Assembly: GCA_903889915.1 (NCBI GenBank)
Contig: CAISZK010000128.1
Span: 1 to 43,839, forward strand
DNA: 43,839 nt
Direction of reading: 5' to 3'
Origin: an uncultured Bacteroidota bacterium
Lineage (GTDB): Bacteria; Bacteroidota; Bacteroidia; Bacteroidales; CG2-30-32-10
Positions 26,701 through 35,714 of this stretch are shown piece by piece; positions within the stretch are counted from its first letter, which is position 1; every line of letters begins with the position of its first letter. The notes under the pieces were generated by a model. The model was given only the letters and a program-made list of their open reading frames with translations. It searched no databases and was not told the DNA's origin. The translations under genes and the position numbers were made by a program.

Positions 26701-29700
26701 CCTTTCATTGCATGGACTGTCAGTCAACCTTTTGTACTTCTTAAAACAAGGCTATCCAAAGACCAGAAGAAATTCCTCAGGAAAATTGCAAGAAAAACGT
26801 GGGCATTTTTCGAAACATTTGTAGCAAAAGAAGACAACTGGCTTCCACCGGATAATTTTCAGGAACAGCCTGTAACAGTTATTGCACATCGTACCTCACC
26901 AACAAACATGGGGCTTTCGCTACTTGCAAATTTATCTGCATATGATTTTGGATATATTTCATCAGGACGGCTGATTGAAAGAATTGGCAATACATACCAT
27001 ACTATGGATTTCATGGAAAGATACAGGGGGCATTTTTATAACTGGTATGATACTCGAACATTATCTCCATTACTTCCTCTTTATGTTTCAACTGTTGATA
27101 GCGGAAATTTAGCAGGCCATCTCTTAACATTGCGACAGGGTTTGCTTACAATACCTGATCAAAAAATACTTACACTGCAATTTTTTAACGGGTTGAGAGA
27201 TACAATGGAAATATTTATTGATGTTATCGGGAATGCAAAAATACCAGAATTAAATGAATTTATTACTGAGATAGAAACAGCTAATAAATCTATGCCTGCT
27301 ACTCTCTCTGAAGCGAAATTATTACTAGAGAAATTTGTTACATTCTCAACCAACATCGATGTTAATATTGAAATGAGTAAAAAGACTATTGCCGGTCGTT
27401 GGTCTCATGCCATAGCCATACAATGCAAAGATGCTCTTGATGACTTACTTTATTTTGCTCCATGGCTTACCCTGTCACCACCAGATAAAACTAATACATA
27501 CGACTGGCATACGTTTGTTGCTTGCTCCTCTCTTCTGGATGAAATACCTACAATTAATGACATTGTAAAATATGAAGATACCCTTTTACCGTTTATAAGT
27601 CAAAAAATTAAAGCAAACTCCATTTCTCAAAATTCAGATTCTTTAAATATGCTTGAAGTGTTTCACCATGACATAACAACAGCTATTGACAGGGCAAATG
27701 AGAGAATTGCATCAATTGTAACCATTGAAAAGCAATCTTTAGAATTTTCCAATATTGAGTATGATTTTTTATATGATAAATCAAGTCGTTTGTTTGTAAT
27801 CGGTTTTAATGTTGATGAACACCGCAAGGATAGCAGTAACTACGATTTATTGGAATCGGAAGTTAGATTATGCAGCTTTCTTGCAATTGCGCAGGGTAAA
27901 ATACCCCAGGAAAGCTGGTTTTCTCTTGGACGTCAGATCACTACAGCAAGCGGAGAATCTGCCCTACTTTCCTGGAGCGGATCCATGTTCGAATATCTCA
28001 TGCCTTTATTAGTGATGCCAACTTATGAAAATACATTGATTGACCAGAGTAATAAAGCAGCTGTTAAAAGACAAATAGAGTATGGCAAACAACATGACGT
28101 CCCCTGGGGTATATCTGAATCGGGTTATTATTCTTTTGATGTTCAGCTTAATTACCAGTATCGTGCCTTTGGAGTACCCGGACTCGGCTTCAAACGGGGA
28201 TTGGCAGACGATCTGGTAATTGCTCCATATGCTTCAGCACTGGCCTTAATGGTTAATCCCGAAGACGCCTGTGAGAATCTTGAACGTTTATCAAAGAATG
28301 GTTTTGAAGGAAACTACGGGTTTTATGAAGCAATAGATTATACTCCTGCACGTCTCCCCATAGGGCAGTCATATGCAGTTGTCCAATCCTTTATGACACA
28401 CCACCAGGGAATGATCATGCTATCCCTTAATCATGTATTGCTTTCCCGGCTTATGCAGAAAAGATTTATTTCTGATCCACAGATGCAGGCAACTCTTTTG
28501 TTATTGCAGGAAAGAATTCCAAGGTCTATTGTATATTATTCCCAATCACCTGAATTATCGGAGACAAGAACTTCTTTGGTAGAAACTGGTATGCCAATGC
28601 GTATCATCAGAACCCCTTCCACACCTACACCTGAAATTCAATTATTATCTAATGGCAAGTACCATGTAATGATAACAAATTCCGGAGGCGGATATAGTCT
28701 TTGGGAAAATCTGGCAATAACCCGATGGCGGGAGGATAGCACATCTGATAACCGAGGAAGTTTCTGTTTTATCCGTGATGCTGCCACAAATGAAATTTGG
28801 TCAAATACTTTTCAGCCAACTCTTGCCCAATCAAAAAGCTACGAAGTAATATTTTCAATGGGACGTGCCGAGTTCAGACGGCGTGGAACTAATTTCGATA
28901 CTCATACCGAAATAGTTATTTCTCCTGAAGATGATATAGAACTTCGCCGAATACATATCATAAACAGAACAAGGGCAACCAGGACAATAGTAATAACAAC
29001 CTATGCAGAAATTGTCCTTGCTCTCAACTCTGCCGATGAAAACCATCCGGCGTTCAGCAATTTATTTGTACAGACTGAAATACTAAATCAGCAAAAAGCA
29101 ATATTATGTAAAAGACGACCCCGCTCTGTTGATGAAAATACTCCGTACATGTTTCATATCGTGTCTGTCCATGGAGCTGAGGCGTATGAATTTTCTTATG
29201 AAACTGACCGTTTGCAGTTCATTGGACGAGGCAACACTATTGCTGAGCCATCTGCTGTTACAAAATCAACCACACTCTCTAATAGTCAGGGATCTGTTTT
29301 AGACCCCATAGTTGCAATTCAATGCCATATTACCATTGAGCCCGAGGAAACTGCAATTGTAGATATTATTACAGGTATAGGTGAAACACGGGACAACAGT
29401 CTTCAGATGATAGAAAAATATAAAGACCTGCGACTGGCAGACCGCGTGATTGAATTGGCATGGACGCATAGCCAGGTTGCCCTGAGGAATATAAATGCTT
29501 CTGAAGCGGATGCACAATTATATACCCGGCTGGCAAGCTCGATCGTTTATAATAACTCTACATTAAGAGCAGACCCGGCAATCATCATTAAAAATCAGCG
29601 AGGGCAACCGGGATTATGGAGCTATTCTATATCCGGCGATTTACCGATTGTGCTTTTACTTATTGAAAACACAGCAAACATAATCCTTGTAAAACAACTT

Positions 29701-32496
29701 ATTCAGGCACATGCGTATTGGCGTTTAAAAGGCTTATCTGCCGATCTGCTTATTCTTAATGAAGACCATTCGGGATATCGCCAGCTATTGCACGAACAAA
29801 TAATAAGTATCATTGCTGGCAGTATCGAAGCAAACATGTTAGACAAAAAAGGAGGTATATTTATAAGAACCGGTGAACAGATATCAAGTGAAGACCGTAT
29901 TCTTTTCCATTCTGTTGCACGTATTATTATTAGTGATAAACTCGGTAGTCTCGCAGAACAGATCAAACGAAAAAGTAAAATAAAAACTATCGTACCTCTT
30001 TTAAAAACTTCACGTATTTATCAGAAAGAATTGAACAAAGTTAAATCGATACCAAACCAGGATTTATTGTTCTTTAATGGGTTTGGCGGATTTACTCATG
30101 ACGGAAAAGAATATATAATTTATTCTCAAAAGGGAAAAATGACACCTACTCCATGGGTAAATATATTGTCAAATTCACATTTTGGATCTGTTGTTTCTGA
30201 AAGTGGCCCTGTTTACACATGGTTTGAAAACGCTCATGAAATGAGACTTACACCCTGGAGCAATGATCCGGTTACTGATTCAAAAGGCGAGACGTATTAT
30301 ATACGTGACGAAGAAACAGGTCATTACTGGTCTCCCACACCATTGCCTGCTGGTAGTGCAGAATATTATATCAGCCGTCATGGATTTGGCTATAGTGTAT
30401 TTGAGCATACTGAAGATGGCATAAGAACAGAAGTATGGATTTATGTAGCAAGTGATGCTCCTGTTAAGTTCACAGTGATAAAAATCAGGAACGAATCCGC
30501 ATATCACCGTCGTATATCTGTTACAGGTTATGCAGAATGGGTGCTGGGTGAATTGAAATCTAAAACAAACATGCATTTAGTGACTGAGATTGATCCGGGC
30601 AGTGGGGCTATATTCGCAAAAAATCCTTACAGAACAGATTTTAATAAATATACCGCTTTCTTTGACGTTGATGAAACATACAGAACAATAACCTGCGATA
30701 GAGCTGAATTCATTGGACGTAATAACACTACACAGCATCCTGAAGCTATGCAAAAATCTCAATTGTCCGGCAAATATGGAGCTGCGATGGACTCATGTGC
30801 TGCACTTCAGGTTAAAATTGAACTTGGAGCCGGGCAGGAAAGGGAAATTATTTTCAGGCTCGGAGCTGAAGAAAATGCAGAAAAAGCAAGCGAAATTGCC
30901 AAACGTTTTAAAGGTGCAGCAGCGGCAAAAAATGCTTTGGAAAAAGTTTGGGAATATTGGAAACATACGCTTGGAACCGTTCAAATTGAAACTCCCGATG
31001 CATCTCTTAATATCCTTGCAAATGGTTGGCTTTTTTATCAGACTCTCTCAAGTCGTTTCTGGGCACGCACAGGCTTTTACCAGTCTTCCGGGGCATTTGG
31101 CTTCCGCGACCAGTTGCAGGATTCTATGGCGTTCATTTATGCTGAACCCGCTATCGTTAGGGATCACTTGATTGTTTGCGCTTCCCGGCAGTTTTTAGAA
31201 GGCGACGTTCAACATTGGTGGCATCCCCTGACAGGAAGGGGCGTCCGTACCCGCTGCTCTGATGATTATCTCTGGCTCCCATTGGCAACTTGCCGATATG
31301 TTCTAACAACAGGCGATACGGGCATACTCGATCAGAATATTCACTACCTTGAAGGAAGACAATTAAATACAAATGAAGATTCTTATTTCGATATTCCGGT
31401 CCGTTCGGGTAAGTTTGCCACTTTATACGACCACTGTGTCCGGGCTATTCAAAAGGGCTTGTCGTTTGGTGAACATGGATTGCCTTTGATGGGTTCCGGC
31501 GATTGGAATGATGGGATGAACCTTGTCGGTATTGAAGGCAAAGGTGAAAGTATATGGCTTGGATTCTTCTTGTTCACAGTACTTGATCAATTCTCTAAAA
31601 TCTCAACTATTTCCGGGGATATTGCTTTTACCGATCTTTGCAAGAAAGAAGCCGGGCAGCTTCACGCGAATCTTCAGAAACATGCATGGGATGGAGAATG
31701 GTATCTGCGTGCATTCTTCGATGATGGCACTCCTCTTGGTTCCAAAAGCAATCCGGAATGTCAGATTGATTCCATTGCACAAAGTTGGGCTGTTTTATCA
31801 GGAGCCGGCGATGATAATTTAAATCGTAACGCAATGGCTGCACTTTATAAAAACCTGGTCCGTCCTGATGATAAACTGATTCAATTATTAAATCCGCCAT
31901 TTGATAAATCCGACTTAAATCCAGGCTATATAAAAGGATATTCACCAGGAGTTAGAGAGAATGGAGGGCAATACACTCATTCTGCTATTTGGGCGATTAT
32001 GGCATTTGCCAAAATCGGAGATCGAGAGCGTGTCTGGGAATTGATGAATATGATAAACCCAATTAATCATGGTAATTCACCCGAAGCGATTAATATTTAT
32101 AAAGTAGAGCCTTATGTGGTAGCCGCTGATGTATATTCTGTAATTCCACACGCAGGACGCGGTGGATGGACCTGGTACACCGGCTCTGCTGCATGGATGT
32201 ACAGGCTTATTATAGAATCTTTAATGGGGCTCCATTTAGATATAGACAAGTTATCTGTCAATCCATGTATTCCCGGAAATTGGGAATCTTTTAAACTGTA
32301 TTACCGTTACAGGGAAACAAACTACCAGATTACTGTTTTTCAATTTGCAACAAATGATAAATTGCTAATTGCAGATAAAGAGATGCAGGTAACAGTTGAC
32401 GGCATAGAGCAGCCTGACAAATTAATTCACCTGGTTGACGATCACAATGAACACTATGCTGAGGTGAAATTTATTTTCAATACTAAATTGATATAA
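23758..32496 (+). CDS. ndvB: Cyclic beta-1,2-glucan synthase (GT84-GH94 fusion)
   Basis: A 2912-residue inner-membrane enzyme, close in size to the Brucella/Rhizobium Cgs/NdvB proteins. It would use UDP-glucose to build a protein-linked beta-1,2-glucan, trim it by phosphorolysis, and release a ring into the periplasm. Modules in order: cytoplasmic N-terminus (1-405); membrane helices near 411-434 and 439-470; GT84 glycosyltransferase (about 480-815) with D629-T-D631 in ITLDTDTQLPR, LSHDLLEGCYVRSG and RRQRWIRGDWQ (774-784); about four more membrane helices (824-985). Next comes a glycoamylase-like domain (about 1010-1560, HHQGMIM at 1548). Two beta-sandwich domains follow (about 1620-1900 and 2100-2350). 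The GH94 (alpha/alpha)6 domain (about 2400-2850) has its acid in GSGDWNDGMN (D2582 or D2585) and GGQYTHSAIW. Everything expected is intact. No transporter gene (ndvA-like) or modifying enzyme is adjacent. Confidence 0.93.
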   Translation: MFKKRFSSEIFTKKFLNEEEPLRAELYSILQMKQHGKDLAHSHILSLGGTSAFLLKRLDENEEILSTARNLLTTAVKENHPIEPAAEWLLDNLYVIEEQIRIARKHLPKSYSRELPHLKNGSSAGLPRVYDLAIDTISYGDGRVDPESLSNFITAYQTVSPLKLGELWAIPIMLRLALIENIRRLASRIAFHRRNADLANYWADRMSESAEKDPKNLILVVADMARSGVLLVSSFVAELARLLQGHGPSLILPLNWIEQQLSETGQTILQVIQLETQKQAVDQVSVSNSIISLRFLAAMDWREFVESLSIVEQTLRKESCGIYSRMDFNTRDNYRHVIEKISKNSKFEENLVAEQAVKFANEAAEKKGIEDRTAHVGYYLLNKGLTQLEQFAQVRVSIPDKLRKISLKLPLLFYSGSVILLTMILSALSMLVLYENVTDAWVLWVTGFVLLIGISQMTVAIVNWWVTILIPPKKIPRLDFHMGIPPEFRTMIVVPTMLSNEKSIEEIINSLEVRFLANRDDSLHFCLLTDFLDAPEETMPEDDKLLLFAREKIEHLNRIYSRIIGDTFFMFHRPRQWNPKENCWMGYERKRGKLTDLNTFILTGSKEKFSLIVGDISILSNVKFIITLDTDTQLPRDSAFQLVGTMAHPLNRPIYDETKKRITEGYGILQPLVSVSLPSTNQSLYARISGSEPGIDPYTRAVSDVYQDLFGEGSFTGKGIFDIAAFDKTLCVRFPQNRILSHDLLEGCYVRSGFVSDIALFEEYPGSYFEDVSRRQRWIRGDWQIVRWLLPKVPLPGKHIEKNPLSAFSKWKILDNLRRSIEPAALTVLLLFSWVILSSPIYWTFLVIGIIFIPTTISVISEALHKPDDIVFKQHILSTFKFAGKRIGLAAFTFVCLPYEAYYSLKAIAITLWRILITHKKLLEWNPSQNPTRSKHTNLASFFLQMWFAPAITAAGYVFLSLIRPKILFLAGPVLIFWLISPFIAWTVSQPFVLLKTRLSKDQKKFLRKIARKTWAFFETFVAKEDNWLPPDNFQEQPVTVIAHRTSPTNMGLSLLANLSAYDFGYISSGRLIERIGNTYHTMDFMERYRGHFYNWYDTRTLSPLLPLYVSTVDSGNLAGHLLTLRQGLLTIPDQKILTLQFFNGLRDTMEIFIDVIGNAKIPELNEFITEIETANKSMPATLSEAKLLLEKFVTFSTNIDVNIEMSKKTIAGRWSHAIAIQCKDALDDLLYFAPWLTLSPPDKTNTYDWHTFVACSSLLDEIPTINDIVKYEDTLLPFISQKIKANSISQNSDSLNMLEVFHHDITTAIDRANERIASIVTIEKQSLEFSNIEYDFLYDKSSRLFVIGFNVDEHRKDSSNYDLLESEVRLCSFLAIAQGKIPQESWFSLGRQITTASGESALLSWSGSMFEYLMPLLVMPTYENTLIDQSNKAAVKRQIEYGKQHDVPWGISESGYYSFDVQLNYQYRAFGVPGLGFKRGLADDLVIAPYASALALMVNPEDACENLERLSKNGFEGNYGFYEAIDYTPARLPIGQSYAVVQSFMTHHQGMIMLSLNHVLLSRLMQKRFISDPQMQATLLLLQERIPRSIVYYSQSPELSETRTSLVETGMPMRIIRTPSTPTPEIQLLSNGKYHVMITNSGGGYSLWENLAITRWREDSTSDNRGSFCFIRDAATNEIWSNTFQPTLAQSKSYEVIFSMGRAEFRRRGTNFDTHTEIVISPEDDIELRRIHIINRTRATRTIVITTYAEIVLALNSADENHPAFSNLFVQTEILNQQKAILCKRRPRSVDENTPYMFHIVSVHGAEAYEFSYETDRLQFIGRGNTIAEPSAVTKSTTLSNSQGSVLDPIVAIQCHITIEPEETAIVDIITGIGETRDNSLQMIEKYKDLRLADRVIELAWTHSQVALRNINASEADAQLYTRLASSIVYNNSTLRADPAIIIKNQRGQPGLWSYSISGDLPIVLLLIENTANIILVKQLIQAHAYWRLKGLSADLLILNEDHSGYRQLLHEQIISIIAGSIEANMLDKKGGIFIRTGEQISSEDRILFHSVARIIISDKLGSLAEQIKRKSKIKTIVPLLKTSRIYQKELNKVKSIPNQDLLFFNGFGGFTHDGKEYIIYSQKGKMTPTPWVNILSNSHFGSVVSESGPVYTWFENAHEMRLTPWSNDPVTDSKGETYYIRDEETGHYWSPTPLPAGSAEYYISRHGFGYSVFEHTEDGIRTEVWIYVASDAPVKFTVIKIRNESAYHRRISVTGYAEWVLGELKSKTNMHLVTEIDPGSGAIFAKNPYRTDFNKYTAFFDVDETYRTITCDRAEFIGRNNTTQHPEAMQKSQLSGKYGAAMDSCAALQVKIELGAGQEREIIFRLGAEENAEKASEIAKRFKGAAAAKNALEKVWEYWKHTLGTVQIETPDASLNILANGWLFYQTLSSRFWARTGFYQSSGAFGFRDQLQDSMAFIYAEPAIVRDHLIVCASRQFLEGDVQHWWHPLTGRGVRTRCSDDYLWLPLATCRYVLTTGDTGILDQNIHYLEGRQLNTNEDSYFDIPVRSGKFATLYDHCVRAIQKGLSFGEHGLPLMGSGDWNDGMNLVGIEGKGESIWLGFFLFTVLDQFSKISTISGDIAFTDLCKKEAGQLHANLQKHAWDGEWYLRAFFDDGTPLGSKSNPECQIDSIAQSWAVLSGAGDDNLNRNAMAALYKNLVRPDDKLIQLLNPPFDKSDLNPGYIKGYSPGVRENGGQYTHSAIWAIMAFAKIGDRERVWELMNMINPINHGNSPEAINIYKVEPYVVAADVYSVIPHAGRGGWTWYTGSAAWMYRLIIESLMGLHLDIDKLSVNPCIPGNWESFKLYYRYRETNYQITVFQFATNDKLLIADKEMQVTVDGIEQPDKLIHLVDDHNEHYAEVKFIFNTKLI

Positions 32497-32818
32497 TTGT
32501 TGCAAATAACCTTGAGGTTATTTAAATTTCATCTATTAGTTTTTTATTAAATATTATTTTAATTATTGAAGACATTAATTCCAAATGTCTTCCGTCGTAG
32601 TTGATCTGCGCTCCGCCACTTTTTTAATAATGGAGTTTGTAATTCAACTGTCAGAATTTTTACTCATTAACCATTTCCATACAGACAAGACCTTTATTTT
32701 ACTGCTTTTTTTTTAATGTTTTCTTCATTATCGTAGGTTAGGATTAATCCATGTTTTAAATTATAGGCTTTCATTGTCTCTGCAAAACCGTGCTATTTCA
32801 TCGTGACTGATATTATTT

Positions 32819-33003
32819 CACCGAAGTATGTATTTTTGTTCGTACTTCGGTGCAATAATGTTTTTGAAAATTATATATTTTGCTTTATGCTATGTTGATA
32901 TGAACGGCTTTTTATGCCGCTGTCATATCAATTTTAATAAAAAGGGATGCTATCATTCATGGTGAATAAAAGGGCTGCCTGGGTTTGTGGGCAGCCTTTT
33001 TTG
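32819..33003 (+). ncRNA. Candidate structured RNA or complex 3' end after the glucan synthase gene
   Basis: Three stems in 185 nt: CACCGAAGTA / TACTTCGGTG (32819-32852, 12 bp including one G-T pair); TTGATATGA / TCATATCAA closing an inner CGGC / GCCG (32895-32931); and the terminator GGCTGCC / GGCAGCC (32973-33003). A TATTTTTG box in the loop of the first stem (32831-32838) could start a small RNA of about 160 nt ending at the terminator. Equally, all three may belong to the 3' UTR of the synthase mRNA. Confidence 0.3.
32973..33003 (+). terminator. Rho-independent terminator
   Basis: AAAAGGGCTGCC, loop TGGGTTTGT, GGGCAGCC, then TTTTTTG: a GC-rich 7-bp core extended by A-T pairs and a clear T-run. 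It is the strongest intrinsic terminator in the window, reading rightward from the glucan synthase gene about 480 bp upstream, or ending a separate small RNA. Confidence 0.8.
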
Positions 33004-33012
33004 TTTTTCTTA

Positions 33013-33390
33013 AAACTCTGAATATTGTGTTTTTTCGCAAGCATAATCAGAAAAAGATATCTATCACTCATACATTTCGCTTTCTAAAAGACAAAAAGAT
33101 TACTATCATTACGATATTTTGCTAACAAAAAGACAAAAAGATTACAATCATTTTGACATTTCATTTACAAAATGATAAAAAGATTGCTATCATTTTTACA
33201 TTTCGCAAGCAAATTACCAGGAAGATTACTATCATTCTCACATTTCGCTTATAAAAAGACAAAGAGATTGCTATCATTTTATGATTTTACTTGCATAATG
33301 ACAAAAAGATAGCGATCATTATGGCATTTCATTTCGATAATGCAAATAAGATCTTGATCAATTTTGGTTTTTTATTGCATACTTACAACA
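33013..33390. repeat. Tandem array B: eight to nine degenerate units of exactly 42 bp
   Basis: The AGAT that opens each unit lies at 33055, 33097, 33139, 33181, 33223, 33265, 33307 and 33349: always 42 bp apart. The half-units share AGATTACTATCATT and, from position 22, TTCGCTTACAAAAAGACA. A weak ninth unit precedes them (33013-33054, only the second half recognisable) and the last unit is also weak. Substitutions are common, but no unit has an insertion or deletion. 42 is twice the period of arrays A, C and D. Confidence 0.85.
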
Positions 33391-33703
33391 AATAGTTTGG
33401 AATTTTGTCATTTCAGTTGACGATCAGCACATGCATTTTGTGGAATGACACAATGTTTTGAGTAAGTGATTCACTTTGCAGGAACAGTGTACAAAGTTAA
33501 AGAGGGATTGAGTGTTTTTCAACAGATACGGTTTTATTAAATTTTGAAAACGATAATGACTGTATCCAATAACATCATCGAATAAGCTCTATTGGAAAAT
33601 AAAATCAGAAATGACGCATCCCGACAATCCGGAATGTTGCACTTCAGAATGGAGTTGTTTTTGGATAAAGCCCTCCCGGCAATCTTTTTTATTCAGAAGA
33701 TCA

Positions 33704-34399
33704 TCACGTGACGATTATGCTTATCATTTGCTCCCAATCAGAAAGTCCGTGATTGGATAAAAAGCGATGACGGAAATAAACCCTCTCACCCGGAACCAGT
33801 CCGGTTACAATCGTTTTTGCTTTCGTTGTCGAGGGAATAATCGTGATATACCAACTTGCTTTATTTAAAGGATTGTTCGACATTATCCAATAATGTGCGT
33901 AACAGGGATAAGTGACTGAGCCTCTCAATTGAACTCTACCGGAGGCTATGTTTTTTACACTGAATTTTTGTTTTGGCATTCCTCCGCGTCCTCTTGCATG
34001 AAATAATGCACTTTCGGCAATACTAACCGCTAAATCAGGATTATGGATACAGATACTTTGAACATGTGCAATAAGTTCGGAGACTACATTCAGAACGTCA
34101 TATTTCGCAGTATCACGAAATTTGACTTTGCCAAGTTCTCTGGTTTTTGCAAGGTTTTGTGCTGCCAGAAGTTTGTCGTTTTTCATTTTCAGTTCAGCAA
34201 GTAATGATGAGGCGTCCGGAAACCATGCATTATCGGTCATAGCCTTAAGGATAGCATAAACCTTTATGATCAAATTATCAACACTGCGTGGCAGCTTTGC
34301 CACAACGACTATTTTGTGAACGATCACTGTTGGAACCATGGCAAGAAAAAATATCATACCGGGGATGATTCCTGCTGATTTTTTTACTATTGTTTTCAT
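33704..34399 (-). CDS. Small Fn3-like protein, second paralogue
   Basis: 231 residues. An N-terminal hydrophobic stretch (IIPGMIFFLAMVPTVIV, about 11-27) could be a membrane anchor or uncleaved signal; the first paralogue lacks it. Then come KAMTDNAWFPDAS (matching MTDNDSFPNPD of the 105-719 protein), a helical region with Lys/Ala-rich segments, and one Fn3-like domain from about residue 135 (KFSVKNIASGRVQLRG, SWYITIIPSTTKAK, VTGLVPGERVYFRHRFL). The two proteins share spacing and signature words but little exact sequence. It stands alone and leftward. The 42-bp array ends 313 bp beyond its stop, so both family members in this window are near an array. Function unknown. Confidence 0.7.
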   Translation of the reverse strand: MKTIVKKSAGIIPGMIFFLAMVPTVIVHKIVVVAKLPRSVDNLIIKVYAILKAMTDNAWFPDASSLLAELKMKNDKLLAAQNLAKTRELGKVKFRDTAKYDVLNVVSELIAHVQSICIHNPDLAVSIAESALFHARGRGGMPKQKFSVKNIASGRVQLRGSVTYPCYAHYWIMSNNPLNKASWYITIIPSTTKAKTIVTGLVPGERVYFRHRFLSNHGLSDWEQMISIIVT

Positions 34400-34703
34400 A
34401 ACGTTATTATTTAAATTGGTGAATTTTTACTTTTTAAATGCTTCATTCTTTAATTGTTATTACAATTTATTTTTTCAGTGAAGTATGGAAAAATTGTTTG
34501 CTGATCTCTTCCTTTTATTCCTATCACGATCAGGAAGGTTATAAATCACATCTTCTTTCCTGGACCTCACTATAATATAAAACGTAAAAACGTAAAAAAT
34601 GTTACGGTTTTGAAAGGAATTATTTTGTTAAAAAATGGTCATTGGTCATTAGGTCGGTTTAAATACGAGGGAATTGACGAATGACTATTGACCAATGACT
34701 TCA
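34400..34703. other. 304-bp spacer with a word-repeat palindrome
   Basis: Leader of the Fn3-like gene next to 34399 (AT-rich), then an imperfect inverted repeat at 34634-34704: GTCATTGGTCATTAGGTC on the left, AATGACTATTGACCAATGAC on the right. The latter lies right after the WYL regulator stop and may serve as its terminator. No gene. Confidence 0.5.
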
Positions 34704-35606
34704 TTATTTATTCTTCTTCAATGCCCTGGACCACATTCCACGTACCTCTGTTTTCAGGCTTTCCGGTGCAATGATCTTAATAGAATCACCGTAAGAAATA
34801 ATTTCTTTGATAAAATCTTCAGTGATGTAGAGAGTGAGTTTTATTTTAATTTCATCTTCATTGTTCACTAAAGTTTCCTGCGATTCATGCAGTGGGAAAG
34901 AAAGAATATACTTCCCTTTGAAAGTATCAAATGATAGTATCACCTCTTCCGGATCGCCTTCTCCATTGTTGATAACTCCAAAATAATTCCTGTACACTTC
35001 GTCAGGATCATAGTCAACAGGGAAAGTGAATTTGGTTTTTGTCATCTCCAAATCAGAAATTCTATCCAGACCAAATGATTTAATCCGTCCATCATTCAAA
35101 TCTTTTGCCAGCAAATACCATCTGTAACCTGATTCTTTCAACGCATAAGGTTCAACAGTGCGCACTGTAACATTATCCTCCCAGTATTTGGTGTGGATGA
35201 ATTTTATGATCAAATGATTTTGTATGGCATGAAGTAGCCCATGAAAATGCTCCGTGCCTAAAGGTTTGCGTTTTTCGAAGATCACCTGCTTTGCAAGATT
35301 ATCGGAAGTGTGTAAAAAATTGTACATGTTGAAAGCTTCCAGAAGGCGTGTTCTTCTGCTGTCCTGTACTTGTTCAATTATGGAATATGTCTTTTTACTG
35401 AAATCATATTCTATGACAGTGCCAAACAGATTTGCAATTTCCACAACATCCCTGTTGAATGTTCTTTTTGAATAATTACTGCTCAAATCACCGAGGTCGG
35501 CATGATTTTCAATATGCTCTTTTATTTCTTCGAATGTTGCCTGTTTGCCTTTGTCCAGCCGGTTTATGATAAGGTTGTAGCGGAGAAGATATTTTTCTTT
35601 GGGCAT
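34704..35606 (-). CDS. WYL-domain transcriptional regulator
   Basis: 300 residues. N-terminal helix-turn-helix region (about 1-75: ATFEEIKEHIENH, then KRTFNRDVVEIANLFG) of the deoR/WYL type, followed by the WYL ligand-sensing domain with GYRWYLLAKDLNDGRIKSF (W163-Y164-L165) and SFGLDRISDLE, and a C-terminal WCX-like extension (VILSFDTFKGKYILSFPLH...). WYL proteins bind ligands such as nucleotides or nucleic acid pieces and often govern defence or DNA-damage genes; that is family knowledge. It is transcribed in the same direction as, and 108 bp after, the small membrane protein/UDG-like/AAA ATPase cluster, and is the natural candidate to regulate it. Alternatively it acts elsewhere. Confidence 0.88.
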   Translation of the reverse strand: MPKEKYLLRYNLIINRLDKGKQATFEEIKEHIENHADLGDLSSNYSKRTFNRDVVEIANLFGTVIEYDFSKKTYSIIEQVQDSRRTRLLEAFNMYNFLHTSDNLAKQVIFEKRKPLGTEHFHGLLHAIQNHLIIKFIHTKYWEDNVTVRTVEPYALKESGYRWYLLAKDLNDGRIKSFGLDRISDLEMTKTKFTFPVDYDPDEVYRNYFGVINNGEGDPEEVILSFDTFKGKYILSFPLHESQETLVNNEDEIKIKLTLYITEDFIKEIISYGDSIKIIAPESLKTEVRGMWSRALKKNK

Positions 35607-35714
35607 TAGAATATTTTATTATTAAAATGAGAATAAAACGACATTGGAAAAAGAAGTCATTGAAAAATATTTTTCAATTTAAAAATTAAAAATTTTTAAA
35701 TTAGCAAATAGACA

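Larger units (their letters stand above)
32497..33703. other. 1.2-kb intergenic region with three hairpins and a 42-bp array
   Basis: No credible gene. After about 320 bp of plain AT-rich DNA there are three strong hairpins (32819-32852, 32895-32931, 32973-33003), then the 42-bp tandem array B (33013-33390), then about 310 bp of unremarkable DNA up to the stop of the second Fn3-like gene. The array frames are closed by stops in the units I translated. Confidence 0.65.

Noticed and set aside
30713-31171. Additional gene inside the glucan synthase gene
   Set aside because: Out-of-frame opening overlapping the conserved GH94 region; the synthase frame explains the codon pattern.
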